NCBI GenBank assembly: GCA_004297765.1
Contig: SCTZ01000148.1
Span: 1-46,669, forward strand
Source of the DNA: Chloroflexota bacterium
GTDB taxonomy: Bacteria; Chloroflexota; Dehalococcoidia; FW602-bin16
Direction of reading: 5' to 3'
Length of the DNA: 46,669 nucleotides
Positions 1 through 9,295 of the stretch are shown here, piece after piece (position 1 is the first letter of the stretch; each line of letters starts with the position of its first letter). Below the pieces are notes generated by a model. It saw nothing but the letters and a program-made list of their open reading frames with translations, made no database searches and was not told the DNA's origin. The position numbers and the translations under genes are program-made.

Positions 1-156
1 ACAGATGCCCTCCGCTTTGAGGGCTGGGTAGTGATAGCCCCATTCGTTGGTCTGCTCGGAGACCTGGAGCGCGTCTACTGGGCAGACCGTGACGCAAATC
101 TCGCAGCCTTTGCAGCGTGCCGCGTTGATCGTGACAGTTCCGCTTCGCATTGCCAT
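1..156 (-). CDS. Partial 4Fe-4S ferredoxin-type subunit, KorD-like (5' part)
   Basis: The first 52 codons run off the left edge. The peptide carries a classic cluster motif, CKGCEICVTVCP, at residues 15-26, then VDAL and an EWGYHYP stretch, and reaches the first cysteine of a likely second cluster (EGIC). The KGC..C..VCP..AL plus GYHYP pattern is typical of the small delta subunit of 2-oxoacid:ferredoxin oxidoreductases, which passes electrons from the thiamine-diphosphate subunit to ferredoxin. A GGAGG ribosome site (164-168) sits 7 nt before the ATG at 156, which fixes the start. It lies 60 bp downstream of the sugar-type permease, so it may share that transcript. The alpha, beta and gamma partners would be to the left and are not visible, so another small dicluster ferredoxin cannot be excluded. 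Confidence 0.72.
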   Translation of the reverse strand, partial: MAMRSGTVTINAARCKGCEICVTVCPVDALQVSEQTNEWGYHYPALKAEGIC

Positions 157-216
157 ACTAGATCCTCCAATGATCTTCATGCCGTGTTTCCTGGTATAAA
201 GCAAGCGCCCCTGGGT

Positions 217-1263
217 CTATCGCAACCGAAGGTTCTTGGTTGCCCCCATCGCGAGAAGACCCAGGATAAGAATCACCCCCCTCTGGAGTTGGATCAAGGC
301 CTGGTCCAGGCCGGCCACGGACATGCCAGTGGACAAGATAGCCAAAAGAGCGGCCCCGAGGAGTGTCCCCCGTATCTTGACACTGGCGGTCTTGCCCAGG
401 GTCGCGCCGATAAGCGCGGACGCGTAGGCATCAAGGAGATACGATTCGCCTTGCCCGACCGTCGCGTTGCCCACGTGCGACATCAGAATAGCCCCGTACA
501 GACCGGCCACGCTGCCCGTGATAACGTACGCCAGAATGCGATGCTGAGAGACGAATACGCCCCGCAGACGCGCCGATTCCAGACTATCGCCGATGGCCCA
601 CATGTTCCGACCGGCCTGCGTCTGCGTCAGAAACAAGCCCAGTAGAACCGCGAGAGCCACCAGTAGCAGGAACTCGAATGGCACACCCGCGAACTTCTCC
701 GTGGCGAACCCATACAGGGGCGACGTCGGAGAGAGAATCACATACCCGCTCTGCAGTTGGCGCATGGCGATGCCCCCGGCAACGGCGCCAACCGCCAACG
801 TGGCCACAAAGGCCGGAAGACCGACCAGGGCTACCAGAGCTCCGTTGAGCACTCCTGAAGCCGCCCCAACAAGGGTGGCTACAGCGAGAGAGGCAGGAAG
901 AGGCAGACCTCCAAGTCGGCCCACCACGATGCCCGCCAGTGACGCCACAGAACCCACCGACAGGTCGAAATCCCACATCACCAGCACCGTTGTCACAGCC
1001 AGTCCCAGGATGCCGAAAAGGGCCATGTTCTGAGCGATGACGTTCAGGTTATTGGCGTTCAGGAAACCTGTCCCTAGCCAGACCGAGAAGCCCGCAAACA
1101 GGACCACGACCACCACAAGAAGACCATACTCCCGTAGGGACCACGACATAGCTCGCAATAGCTGCGCGCTCAGATTGTGCTTTCGCAGGACCCCTGTGGC
1201 CTCCATCTTTACCCAAACCTCTTGCCAAAGCTCGGTCACGCGGACGCGACCATCGGTCGCCAT
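217..1263 (-). CDS. Sugar-type (CUT2/RbsC-like) ABC transporter permease
   Basis: A 348-residue polytopic membrane protein of the branched RbsC/XylH permease family, with about eight to ten hydrophobic segments. The family signatures are visible: FLNANNLNVIAQN near the first membrane segment, TVLVMWDFDLSVGSVASL, and the G(D)S.ESARLRGV loop that contacts the ATPase. It is the second of two permeases, 48 bp downstream of the first, so the channel is probably a heterodimer. The start at 1263 has only a weak ribosome site; an in-frame ATG at 1206 (residue 20), with AGAGG about 11 nt upstream, would give a more usual N-terminus. Its neighbourhood (acyl-CoA ligase, ketone carboxylase) makes a non-sugar substrate possible, but the sequence does not show which one. 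Confidence 0.9.
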   Translation of the reverse strand: MATDGRVRVTELWQEVWVKMEATGVLRKHNLSAQLLRAMSWSLREYGLLVVVVVLFAGFSVWLGTGFLNANNLNVIAQNMALFGILGLAVTTVLVMWDFDLSVGSVASLAGIVVGRLGGLPLPASLAVATLVGAASGVLNGALVALVGLPAFVATLAVGAVAGGIAMRQLQSGYVILSPTSPLYGFATEKFAGVPFEFLLLVALAVLLGLFLTQTQAGRNMWAIGDSLESARLRGVFVSQHRILAYVITGSVAGLYGAILMSHVGNATVGQGESYLLDAYASALIGATLGKTASVKIRGTLLGAALLAILSTGMSVAGLDQALIQLQRGVILILGLLAMGATKNLRLR

Positions 1264-1311
1264 GTCCGATCCAATCTTCTACCCGGTCGCCATCAAGCGT
1301 GCAGAGAGACC

Positions 1312-2301
1312 TCACGTCCCGGAGATGCGCCCTCCCAGGCGCGCCAGCATCAACCCAAACACAAGGGCCAACCCGGAGCTGACCTTGACCTGCCAGGCAT
1401 CCAGATTGATCAGGTAAAGGCCGTTGAAAAGTATGCCCAGTATGATCACCCCGACAATCGTGCCGTAGAGATTGAACTGTCCCAACGAAAACGACACCGC
1501 TCCCAGGAACGCCGCGGCGTACGCGTCAAAGAGAAATCCGGCCCCCGCCTGAACGAAGCCGGCGCCCTGATCCGAAGCGATGAAGACGCCGGCCATGGCG
1601 GCATACAGCCCGAGCAAGACAAAGGCACTGGTCTTGACCACTGGCAGATTCACCCCCGCCACCCTTGCCGCGACGGCGTTCTCCCCCACAGCCCGCATCA
1701 GGTGCCCTAGCTCTGACCTTACCAGTAGCAGCCACATAAGAAGCAGCGCCCCCACCAGGAGAACGATAAAGGCGGGAACGCCGGCCACGTCGCCCTGAGC
1801 AAGACCCCGCAGAGCCGCCTCGGTGGGCAGCTTTTTGGGCGGTCCTCCGCTGTAGAGGAGAGATGCAGCGGTCAGGACTGCCCCCGTGCCAAGAGTGGCA
1901 ACGAACGAGGCGAGCCCAAGAGACGAAACGAGATAGCCGTTAAGCAGGCCCACCGCCATGCCCAACGCCAGAACGAGCACAACCACCCAGAAGCTTGGCA
2001 TTCCCTGGGTGATCAGACCGGCGGCCAGAAGGCTGGACAGCGAGACCACACCCGGGAAGGAGAGATCGAACTCCTTCACCGTCAGCACGACCGTCAGCCC
2101 CGCGGCGATCAGAGCCAGGGCCGTCGAGTGCCTGATGATGCCTCGCACGTTGTCGATAGACAGAAATTCCGATGGCCGGGCGGAGACGAACACCACCATC
2201 AGCGCCAGCAGGAGAATGGGACCGGACAGAGCGCCGATGCGATGATAGTCCAGCCTGCCCAGCACCGAGACGCGTCCATTTGCTGCAAGGTCCTTATGCA
2301 C
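1312..2301 (-). CDS. Sugar-type (CUT2/RbsC-like) ABC transporter permease
   Basis: A 329-residue RbsC-family permease with the family hallmarks LSIDNVRGIIRHSTALALIAAG and VLTVKEFDLSFPGVVSL, and an ATPase-contact loop GENAVAARVAGV. It begins with GTG at 2301, and its first 8 nt overlap the end of the upstream ATPase gene; the AGGGAG in the ATPase tail serves as ribosome site, which indicates translational coupling. It differs clearly from the second permease (217-1263), so the two likely form a heterodimeric pore. Function as an importer channel is family knowledge; the substrate is unknown. Confidence 0.9.
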   Translation of the reverse strand: MHKDLAANGRVSVLGRLDYHRIGALSGPILLLALMVVFVSARPSEFLSIDNVRGIIRHSTALALIAAGLTVVLTVKEFDLSFPGVVSLSSLLAAGLITQGMPSFWVVVLVLALGMAVGLLNGYLVSSLGLASFVATLGTGAVLTAASLLYSGGPPKKLPTEAALRGLAQGDVAGVPAFIVLLVGALLLMWLLLVRSELGHLMRAVGENAVAARVAGVNLPVVKTSAFVLLGLYAAMAGVFIASDQGAGFVQAGAGFLFDAYAAAFLGAVSFSLGQFNLYGTIVGVIILGILFNGLYLINLDAWQVKVSSGLALVFGLMLARLGGRISGT

Positions 2302-3847
2302 TGTACTCCCTCGGCCCCTGTTCTTCGTACGTCAGCCGCAGGATACGCGCGTCGTTGATTTCTCCGCCGCGTAGCTCCGCGACAACTCGGCCGCCGTGGA
2401 ACACCAGCACTCGTGTACAGATGAGGGATAGCTCCTCGGCGTCGTTCGCGCTGTAGACGACGCTCGTGCCCTGCTCCGCCAGTTCGCGGACGACCCGGAA
2501 GACTTCGGCCCGGGCGCTGACGTCGATCCCTTCTGTCGGCTCGTCCAGCAACAGCACCCGAGGTCCGAGTCCGATGACCCGACCGAACATCACCTTCTGT
2601 TGATTACCACCACTCAGATTATCCACCGGTTGGTCTGACCCGGCACCATAGATCTGCAACCGGTTGACGGTGTTCTTGGTGTAGAACTGCTGGCTGCCGT
2701 GATTCACCAGTGGCAGCCAAGACTTTAGTCGGTGCTTCCATAGGTGCGACGCGGTCATGTTGAAACAGAGACCTTGCCGACCAAAGAGGCCCGCGACCTT
2801 GCGGTCTCGCGGCAAGAGGGCCAGCCCCATGCGCTTGGCCTCGCGGACGTCCCGGGCGAACGGTCTTTCATGACCGTCCATGCGTAGCGTGCCACCACAG
2901 GCGCGCTCCAAGCCCGAGAGAACGGCCAGCACTTCTTCCTTGCCCGAGCCCTCCAGTCCGGCGAGACCCAGGATCTCGCCCTGGCGTACCTGAAAGGAGA
3001 CCTCACGCAGAACGGAGCCGGTCAGACCGTCAATCTCCAAATGCACGTCTCCCTCGCTCGGATGATCCCGACCGCCCGGCTGGAGGCCAGCCATCGCCTG
3101 ATCCCAGGATATGCCGGCGACCAGATCGAAGAGCCGTGGCTTGTCGTACGCCGTGACGCGGTCATCGGCCACGACGCTGCCTTCCCGCATGACCACCAGC
3201 CGGTCTGATATCTTGAGAAGCTCGTCCAACTGATGACTGATGAGGACGATGGCCACCCCCTGATCCTTGAGGAGACGCAGGACAGCATGGAACCTCTCCA
3301 CCTCCTGCGCCTCCAAGGCCGAGGTGGCCTCGTCGAAGATTACCAGCCGCCTCTTCCTCAAGAGAGCCCGCGTGATCTCCACCAAACGCTGGTCCATGGG
3401 CAGGAGATCACCTCCGCGTGCTCGAAGGGGGAAACTGATCCCCAGTTCCATGGCTCTGGCTAGGATCTGCTGCTCCATTGCCGACCAATCGATCGCCCTG
3501 TAGACCTTCCGTGGATACGGGTGTCCCAGCCAGACGTTCTCGACCACACTGAGGTTGGGCAGCAGCCGCTCCTGCTGATCCACAACCCCGAACCCCAGGT
3601 GCTCGGACTGAGCCCGGTTCCGGATCTTGACGGAGTGGCCGTCCAGCAGGATCTCACCCTTGTCCGGCTGAATAGCACCCGTCAGCACCTTGATCAAGGT
3701 CGACTTGCCTGCACCATTATGCCCGGCTATTCCCACAACCTCCCCGGCCCAGATGTCGAGATCGACGTCCCGCAGGACAATCGTTCCACCGAACTTCTTC
3801 GTCAGGCCCCGAACCCGCATGAAAGGCTGCTGTTCGGCGATCGTCAT
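2294..3847 (-). CDS. Sugar-type (CUT2/RbsA-like) ABC transporter ATP-binding protein, two fused nucleotide-binding domains
   Basis: A 517-residue duplicated ATPase that powers the adjacent permeases. The N-terminal domain has Walker A GHNGAGKST and a Walker B-like DEATSALE. The C-terminal domain has a degenerate Walker A (GLEGSGKEE), signature LSGGNQQKV and Walker B LLLDEPTEGIDV, the usual asymmetry of RbsA/MglA proteins. The open frame continues upstream to 4087, but that part overlaps the binding-protein gene. I place the start at the ATG at 3847 (MTIAEQQPF), 17 nt after the binding-protein stop, with GGAGG 11 nt before it. The signature of domain 1 is degenerate (LPMDQRLVEI). Confidence 0.92.
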   Translation of the reverse strand: MTIAEQQPFMRVRGLTKKFGGTIVLRDVDLDIWAGEVVGIAGHNGAGKSTLIKVLTGAIQPDKGEILLDGHSVKIRNRAQSEHLGFGVVDQQERLLPNLSVVENVWLGHPYPRKVYRAIDWSAMEQQILARAMELGISFPLRARGGDLLPMDQRLVEITRALLRKRRLVIFDEATSALEAQEVERFHAVLRLLKDQGVAIVLISHQLDELLKISDRLVVMREGSVVADDRVTAYDKPRLFDLVAGISWDQAMAGLQPGGRDHPSEGDVHLEIDGLTGSVLREVSFQVRQGEILGLAGLEGSGKEEVLAVLSGLERACGGTLRMDGHERPFARDVREAKRMGLALLPRDRKVAGLFGRQGLCFNMTASHLWKHRLKSWLPLVNHGSQQFYTKNTVNRLQIYGAGSDQPVDNLSGGNQQKVMFGRVIGLGPRVLLLDEPTEGIDVSARAEVFRVVRELAEQGTSVVYSANDAEELSLICTRVLVFHGGRVVAELRGGEINDARILRLTYEEQGPREYSA

Positions 3848-3864
3848 CTTGGAGTTCGCCTCCC

Positions 3865-5013
3865 CTACTTCGGTCCCGGCCATATGATGTATTCCATACC
3901 CGCTTGCGGTCCAGCCTTGAACCAATCGTCGATCTTGGCGGGCTTCTTGGTCAGGATACCATTGGACTGATAGATCACCGGCGCCGACGGCTTGCCGTAC
4001 TTTAGGATCATGTAGGCTTGCTCGGCGGCAGCGACGCCATGAGAACCCTCCGGCATGGTACCCGCGGCGGTCAAGCAACTGCCCCATAGCTCGTGGGCAG
4101 CACCGGCTGTAAGGATGCTGATGATCTCGACCGAACTGTTCAGGGCTTTCTTCGCGTTGCAGGCGCCGATGACAGGGTCTTCCCAGCTAATCCAGATGAC
4201 GTTGATCTCGGGACGGCGCTGGAGCATGGCCTGTACTCCCTGCTGCACGCTCCCGATCACGTTAGTGAGATCGATCTCTAGCCGATCCACGACCTTGACC
4301 TCAGGATAAGCCTTCAAGGCAGCCATGAAATTCTCTTCCCACAGAGACGCGGTGGAGAGCATCTTACTGTTGACGACGCCCACCGCGGCCTTGCCCTGAA
4401 AGCGATCCCCTATGTACCAGGCCAGCTTGGAGGGTGCGTCGGCGAGGTCGTTGGGCATGGCCACTGTGACGTTGGGTCCCCATGGAGCATCACTGCCGAT
4501 ATAGGGAATCTTAGCCTGGGCGGCACGCTGCAACTGGGGGCCGAGCACGTCAGGCGGCATGGTCGTATTGTAAATGAGGTCGACCTTCCGGGAGACGAAA
4601 TCGTCCATGGCGGCGGCCGCCTTGGTGTAGTCGCCGGCCGCATCGACCACCTGTATTTTCCAACCCAGCTTTTCTCCGCATTCCTGGAAGCCCTTGATGT
4701 GCGCCACAAGTCCCTGGTCAGTCCCCACTAGCGAGACAGCACCTACCGTCTTTCCCGTCAGGGCCGGGTCCGGTTCGGGGCATTTGGGTATCCAGCGCTC
4801 TCCACCGACCACTTCCTGCGGTGTGGGCGCACCAACACGCAGCCCTGCGCCCGACGCCTGCGCGGGCGATGCCTGACCGCCAGTCGGCTGAGAACTGCTG
4901 GCCGCGGGCGCCGGTTGGCTTGTCTTGCTGTTGTTGTCGCTGCTACAGGCCGCCACGAGCACCAGGACCCCCAAGAGTCCAGCCACGATGAACGTGCATT
5001 TCCACTGTTTCAC
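3865..5013 (-). CDS. Sugar-type (CUT2) ABC substrate-binding lipoprotein
   Basis: A 382-residue extracellular solute-binding protein with a type I periplasmic-binding fold, first transporter gene in its operon. It has a lipoprotein signal with lipobox VAAC (Cys23), then a Ser/Pro/Gln-rich linker to about residue 55. The binding domain starts near KTVGAVSL and includes the typical VDLIYNT..P hinge region and a C-terminal AEQAYMILKYGK stretch. The start is GTG at 5013 with GGAGGG 8 nt upstream. The ligand cannot be read from the sequence. The family usually binds sugars, but members also bind other small polar molecules, and the gene directly follows an acyl-CoA ligase. Confidence 0.9.
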   Translation of the reverse strand: MKQWKCTFIVAGLLGVLVLVAACSSDNNSKTSQPAPAASSSQPTGGQASPAQASGAGLRVGAPTPQEVVGGERWIPKCPEPDPALTGKTVGAVSLVGTDQGLVAHIKGFQECGEKLGWKIQVVDAAGDYTKAAAAMDDFVSRKVDLIYNTTMPPDVLGPQLQRAAQAKIPYIGSDAPWGPNVTVAMPNDLADAPSKLAWYIGDRFQGKAAVGVVNSKMLSTASLWEENFMAALKAYPEVKVVDRLEIDLTNVIGSVQQGVQAMLQRRPEINVIWISWEDPVIGACNAKKALNSSVEIISILTAGAAHELWGSCLTAAGTMPEGSHGVAAAEQAYMILKYGKPSAPVIYQSNGILTKKPAKIDDWFKAGPQAGMEYIIWPGPK

Positions 5014-5078
5014 GCGGAAACCCTCCTCTTCTTTCTGACCTACTGGCTGCCATTAGCATTTGCGCCGCTTCGACGCTA

Positions 5079-6638
5079 CTACCCAACCGTGCGCGCCTGG
5101 TATTTCTCCACCTCCTGAGCACGGAGTGTTCGTTTGAGGATCTTGCCCAGAGCGTTGCGCGGGAATTCCTCCACGAACTCCACCGCCTCGAGGCGCTTGT
5201 ACCGGGCCAGGCGTCGTTCGATGAGATCCATGAACTCTAGATCGCTCGCACTCGCCTCAGGACGAAGACGAATGAAGGCCTTCGGCACCTCCCCCAGCCG
5301 ATCGTGCGGGACGCCTACCACGGCACATTCGAGAACACGCGGATCCTCCTGTAGGGCTCGTTCCAGCTCCGCCGGAAAGATGTTGTTGCCACCGCGAATG
5401 ATCATGTCCTTCTTGCGATCCACCACATGGACAAACCCGTCCTCGTCAAGCCTGCCAAGGTCTCCCGTATGGAGGTATCCTCCTTTGAGCGCCTCCTCCG
5501 TCGCCTGTGGGTTCTTCCAGTATCCAAGCATGGGCTTGTACAGCCCAGCATAAGAACCGCTGGTCTGAGGTCCCGCACAGATCTCTCCAACCTCCCCGAT
5601 AGGCAATGTCCGGTCGTCGCCGTCGACGATTTTGAAGGACAAGTGTGGCAAAGGCAGTCCAACGGCCGCATGTTTTATCGGTCGATCGATGGGGTCGAGC
5701 GTGTACGCGTTGGGGGATTCCGTCATGCCGTAGGATTGCAGCATCTTGAGACCGAAGCGCTGCTCGATACGGCGGCGCAGCTCAGGTGGGGTGGGAGCAG
5801 CTCCGAAGACGACGTAGCGCACCGAGCTGAAATCCGCCGCTTCTGGCATGTGAACTATGTCATAGAGGACCGTTGGTACGCAGGCAAAGAAGGACGGCCG
5901 CGTGATCTCGACCGTGCGGGCAAAATCCCGAGCCTCGATCCGCTCCACGAGAATAGCGCTACTCCCCAGATACCAGGCGAAGATGATGCCGATGAGCGAT
6001 GCGTTTGAATGGAAGCAGGGCAACGGCTGCATGATATTGTCTCGGTCCGTGAGATCCAGGTAGTCACGGAGAGCCTGCATTGAAACGATCATGTTATAGT
6101 GACTGATCATTGCGCCCTTGGGGAAGCCAGTGGTACCAGAAGTGTACGCGATAACGGCCAGGGCATCCGGGTGGAGGTCCTGTACTCGATAGTTGACATC
6201 GCCTCTTGCCAGGAGCCCAGCGAAGTGTATCGCTCCAGGCACATCTCCCGCTCCCACCGTCACCACAGCCTTGAGGTGTGGCAATCGATCGCGAACTCTT
6301 TGAATGATCTCCGCTCCCTGGGACGAAGCGAAGACAACGACTGCTTCCGCATTGCCTAAGATATACGCCGTCTCTTCCTCCCGAAACATCACGTTCACCG
6401 GCACTTCCACCGCTCCCAAGGCCCAGGTAGCATGCGTGCAGAAATGGAATTCCGGCCAGTTGGGAAGCATGACCGCCACCCGATCGCCCCGCTGCACCCC
6501 CAGATTCCTGAGCCCGTCGGCGAGGCGACACACGATTTCGTGGACCTCACCGTAGCTCCAGGATCGGTCATTGAAGTAGAGAGCGACACGGTCAGGGTTG
6601 TGCGAAGCATGCTGCTCTAAGAACAGGGAAACGTTCAT
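5079..6638 (-). CDS. AMP-dependent acyl-CoA synthetase/ligase (ANL superfamily)
   Basis: A 519-residue enzyme that would activate a carboxylic acid with ATP and CoA through an acyl-adenylate. Diagnostic motifs occur in order: P-loop YTSGTTGFPKGAM near residue 165, YGMTES near 300, the hinge GDLGRLDEDGF...DRKKDMIIRGG near 400, and the C-terminal catalytic lysine in PRNALGKILKR near 505. I choose the ATG at 6638 because GGAGGT lies 7 nt upstream; the ATG at 6653 has no comparable site. The gene lies 65 bp upstream of the transporter binding protein and 406 bp downstream of the ketone-carboxylase gamma gene. Specificity (fatty, aromatic or other acid) is not determined by these motifs. Confidence 0.9.
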   Translation of the reverse strand: MNVSLFLEQHASHNPDRVALYFNDRSWSYGEVHEIVCRLADGLRNLGVQRGDRVAVMLPNWPEFHFCTHATWALGAVEVPVNVMFREEETAYILGNAEAVVVFASSQGAEIIQRVRDRLPHLKAVVTVGAGDVPGAIHFAGLLARGDVNYRVQDLHPDALAVIAYTSGTTGFPKGAMISHYNMIVSMQALRDYLDLTDRDNIMQPLPCFHSNASLIGIIFAWYLGSSAILVERIEARDFARTVEITRPSFFACVPTVLYDIVHMPEAADFSSVRYVVFGAAPTPPELRRRIEQRFGLKMLQSYGMTESPNAYTLDPIDRPIKHAAVGLPLPHLSFKIVDGDDRTLPIGEVGEICAGPQTSGSYAGLYKPMLGYWKNPQATEEALKGGYLHTGDLGRLDEDGFVHVVDRKKDMIIRGGNNIFPAELERALQEDPRVLECAVVGVPHDRLGEVPKAFIRLRPEASASDLEFMDLIERRLARYKRLEAVEFVEEFPRNALGKILKRTLRAQEVEKYQARTVG

Positions 6639-6737
6639 CGATCGGACCTCCATCAGTCAAGATGGCGCAATTGTCAGCTCCGATTGATCGAGATCTGGCT
6701 ACGAATTCGGGTGGGCTCGAGCCATAAGAGCGTATCT

Positions 6738-6803
6738 TGGGAGCGCGGGCGTCTCGCCCGCCAGTCAGCCAACCCACGCGCGGGCGAGACGCCCGCACTC
6801 CCA
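6738..6803. repeat. Inverted repeat, 24-nt arms
   Basis: Arms 6738-6761 and 6780-6803 are complementary except for one base and both contain the core GGGCGTCTCGCCC or its complement; 18 nt separate them. Each arm is itself self-complementary, so the element can fold as a long hairpin or as two small ones. The outer TGGGAGCG / CTCCCA ends match the palindrome at 15286-15318, so this looks like a dispersed REP-like family. No T-run follows on the minus strand. Confidence 0.8.
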
Positions 6804-6929
6804 GGCTGCATCGTCTCACGATTGTGACGGGGTCGCGTCCAATCCGCAGCGACAGAAGTAGCTTCATGGCGGCCCATCACGTCAATCAGTCTGCAAAGCG
6901 AGCGTGGCCGTAGGCCAGCGGGTCTACTG

Positions 6930-6960
6930 GGCCCCCGTCCCCAATGTGGGGACAGGGGCC
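6930..6960. repeat. GC-rich hairpin between gamma subunit and acyl-CoA ligase genes
   Basis: Two 13-nt arms (6930-6942 and 6948-6960) pair with one mismatch around an AATGT loop. There is no T-tract after it in the direction of transcription (minus), so it could stabilise or process mRNA rather than terminate it. The rest of the 406-bp gap 6639-7044 holds the repeat at 6738-6803 and nothing else I can recognise. Confidence 0.6.
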
Positions 6961-7044
6961 GAATGCGCGAGCGAATTGGACTCCGCCCTGCAGCGCCGTG
7001 CAGTGGCGGGCATTCGCCTCACGCTATGGGGCTAGTCCCCCAGG

Positions 7045-7329
7045 TTACGAGGCCTCGATGGCCTCTGTCTCGAAGCAGACCTGGCAGCTTGGACAGTAAA
7101 GCCTGCGCATGAGCAGCTTCGGCTCGCCTACCGGCGGAGCGACCTCCACCCCACAGACCTTGTCCATAAAGCCCACCAGATCGCTCTTGATTGTGATGGC
7201 ATGGGCTTGCCAGTTGTCATCCGCTCCGCACAGCACGGTCCCGCACTGATTGCACTGGATAACCTTCTTGCTATCCTGCTCAACCACTTCCAGGTAGATG
7301 CCGTATCCCTTTACTGTTGCATTCTTCAT
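7045..7329 (-). CDS. Small zinc-type gamma subunit of an acetone/acetophenone-carboxylase-like enzyme
   Basis: A 94-residue protein with paired cysteine clusters: C26, C29 and C34 (CNQCGTVLC), C59, and C79, C82 and C85 (CPSCQVC). This spacing and small size resemble the gamma subunits that accompany HyuA/HyuB-type ketone carboxylases and bind zinc; true hydantoinases and oxoprolinases lack such a subunit. The ATG overlaps the upstream HyuB-like stop codon by 4 nt (ATGA), so translation is coupled and a shared complex is likely. Its presence is the main reason to read the operon as a ketone carboxylase. Confidence 0.75.
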   Translation of the reverse strand: MKNATVKGYGIYLEVVEQDSKKVIQCNQCGTVLCGADDNWQAHAITIKSDLVGFMDKVCGVEVAPPVGEPKLLMRRLYCPSCQVCFETEAIEAS

Positions 7330-9200
7330 ATCACGTCACCCTCGCCCTTTTTGCGGCGCTCCCTGATCTCCTGCCGCTTCCTCTGGGTTGCCTGCACGTC
7401 CAGTTGCAGCGTCTGGGGATCGACAATAACCCCATAGGCCCGTTCGGCGGCCTCGACGGAGATCCAGTCCTCCTGCACGTCTTTCTCGACTCTCTCGGGA
7501 TCCCGCAGCAACGGGTCGCCGACACCCCCACCGCCGCCGACCGTTTGGTGAAGAACCTCTCCCACCTTCAGCGGTATGCCGGTCTGTTTGTTGCGCAAGG
7601 TTCGGGGCTCTGCGCCCTCGATCTCCTCAGGAGTGGCTATGCATTTACCCGTTCTTTGCATCTGCTGGAGCACGTCCACGTTCTCGATGATGTGCTGCGG
7701 GCAGCACGCGGATGGATAGCCTCCCGCAGCCCCGTAGGTGGGCACGTGAGTAGCCTGATTAGCAACCGTCCCCACCATGTCCGAGACCGATGGCGTCCAA
7801 GCGACGTCTATCCCAGGACCGCCACGGTACGTGCCCGGGCCACCCGAGTCCTTGTAGATTTTCCTCCATAGGTAGGTCACCGGGTACATCAACTCCTGCA
7901 TCTCGACGTCCGGGATCCCCATGTACAGGGAGCACAGCGGCGTGCCGAGATGAAGGCCATCGAGGCCTAGAGAGGCGCCAGCCCCGGCCCCCCCAGCGTC
8001 CATATTCCCGAACACGGCGTAGCGGCCGTTCTGGTCCTGGGGCGCCGCGAACGTGGCGATGGGCCAGGTATTCTGGTATGCACCGCTAACGCGCCGCATG
8101 AACTCCGGATCCCTGGACTGTGCCATGGCCGTCGACATCTGCCGGTGGGTCATCTTATTGATCTTGTGCCCGTTGTCCGCGTGGGCAGAGGAGGTGGGAG
8201 CGGGCGGCACGCAATCGACGATGCTACCTTTCTCCGTGATCAACTTGATCGGGCGCAAGATGCCACTGTTTGGAGGAAGATCCCACGCCAGGAGGTTCAT
8301 CAGCGGAGCATGAATGCCCAGTCCGAGCGTCGTTTGTATCAGCCCATTGATGATGCCGTCAGTCTGGGGATCCGAGCCTCGCAAGTCGAAGGTCAGGTCG
8401 CTTCCGCTGACGGTCATCTTGGACACCACCCGGAATAGCTTGTCCACGTGGCCGTTGTCCTCGATCCACTCGATAGCATTGTATTCCCCATCCGGCAAGC
8501 GCTCGATCCGCTTCCGTAGTGCCAGCTCGGATAGATCCTTGACGACCTCCTTGTACTTCAGGTACTCGTCCATGCCATAGCGATCGATCAGATCGCAGAT
8601 CCTCCGCTCCGCCACCACGCAGGACGCATACATCGCGCGCATGTCTCCGATAACCCAGGACGGGATGCGTACGTTCGTCTCCAGCAACCGCAGCATGTCC
8701 TTTTTCCACACGCCGCGGTCCACGATCTTCGTGGCTGGAAACCGGATTGCCTCCGCGTAGCAATCCCGTGCCCCGGGATGCCACCCTCCCGGGACGCTCC
8801 CGCCGATGTCGATGACGTGCCCCTCGGTGAGAGCAAAACCGATCAACTCGTCCTTGTAGAAGATAGGGCGAATGATGTTAACATCGGCCGGGTGCCAGGT
8901 TCCTGCCGTGAACGTATCGTTAGCCAGCCAGGCATCCCCGGGGAAGATCTCATCCTTGTAGTCTTCCATGACCTTCTTGATCCCCAGAAGGTGCCCATGC
9001 ATGAACCCCATAACGGCGTAACACATGACCACGCATTCCGGCTTCAGGTCGGTGATACACGTCGAGAAGTCATTGGCTTCGCTGATGACTGGTGAGCCCG
9101 CGGTCTTCAGCAAGACCGAAACCATCTCGTCCGTAATCCCACGGAACACGGTGCTATATATCTCTGCTTTGGCAGGATCAAACTCACCTACAAAGGCCAT
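7326..9200 (-). CDS. HyuB-like subunit (hydantoinase B/oxoprolinase family), probable ketone carboxylase
   Basis: A 624-residue HyuB-family protein. The family's metal site is intact: H103 and D106 (TWHPADVN) and H128 (EGHVIDIGG), the same +3 and +25 spacing that I recall for the Mn ligands of acetone carboxylase alpha. The C-terminal glycine-rich stretch GGGGGVGDPLLRDPERV is typical. The start at 9200 has AGGAGGT 6 nt upstream. It follows the HyuA-like gene by 95 bp and overlaps the gamma gene by 4 bp. In characterised relatives this subunit carries out carboxylation of the activated ketone or enol while HyuA uses ATP. The exact ketone (acetone, acetophenone or other) cannot be told from the sequence. 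Confidence 0.85.
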   Translation of the reverse strand: MAFVGEFDPAKAEIYSTVFRGITDEMVSVLLKTAGSPVISEANDFSTCITDLKPECVVMCYAVMGFMHGHLLGIKKVMEDYKDEIFPGDAWLANDTFTAGTWHPADVNIIRPIFYKDELIGFALTEGHVIDIGGSVPGGWHPGARDCYAEAIRFPATKIVDRGVWKKDMLRLLETNVRIPSWVIGDMRAMYASCVVAERRICDLIDRYGMDEYLKYKEVVKDLSELALRKRIERLPDGEYNAIEWIEDNGHVDKLFRVVSKMTVSGSDLTFDLRGSDPQTDGIINGLIQTTLGLGIHAPLMNLLAWDLPPNSGILRPIKLITEKGSIVDCVPPAPTSSAHADNGHKINKMTHRQMSTAMAQSRDPEFMRRVSGAYQNTWPIATFAAPQDQNGRYAVFGNMDAGGAGAGASLGLDGLHLGTPLCSLYMGIPDVEMQELMYPVTYLWRKIYKDSGGPGTYRGGPGIDVAWTPSVSDMVGTVANQATHVPTYGAAGGYPSACCPQHIIENVDVLQQMQRTGKCIATPEEIEGAEPRTLRNKQTGIPLKVGEVLHQTVGGGGGVGDPLLRDPERVEKDVQEDWISVEAAERAYGVIVDPQTLQLDVQATQRKRQEIRERRKKGEGDVI

Positions 9201-9295
9201 TCTGGTACCTCCTCAAAACTAACGTAGAGCTGTGCCGGCGCAAGGTAGAACAACGACACGACAAATTGATGGAGCACGTCCTCCGGGACGGCCCA

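Noticed and set aside
31..645. Plus-strand open frame of 204 codons
   Set aside because: It runs antisense through the ferredoxin and permease genes, has no ribosome site and no recognisable domain; a high-GC shadow frame.
3848..4087. N-terminal 80-residue extension of the left ABC ATPase frame
   Set aside because: It overlaps the end of the binding-protein gene in another frame and has a shadow-like composition; the ATG at 3847 has a proper ribosome site and gives the normal family length.
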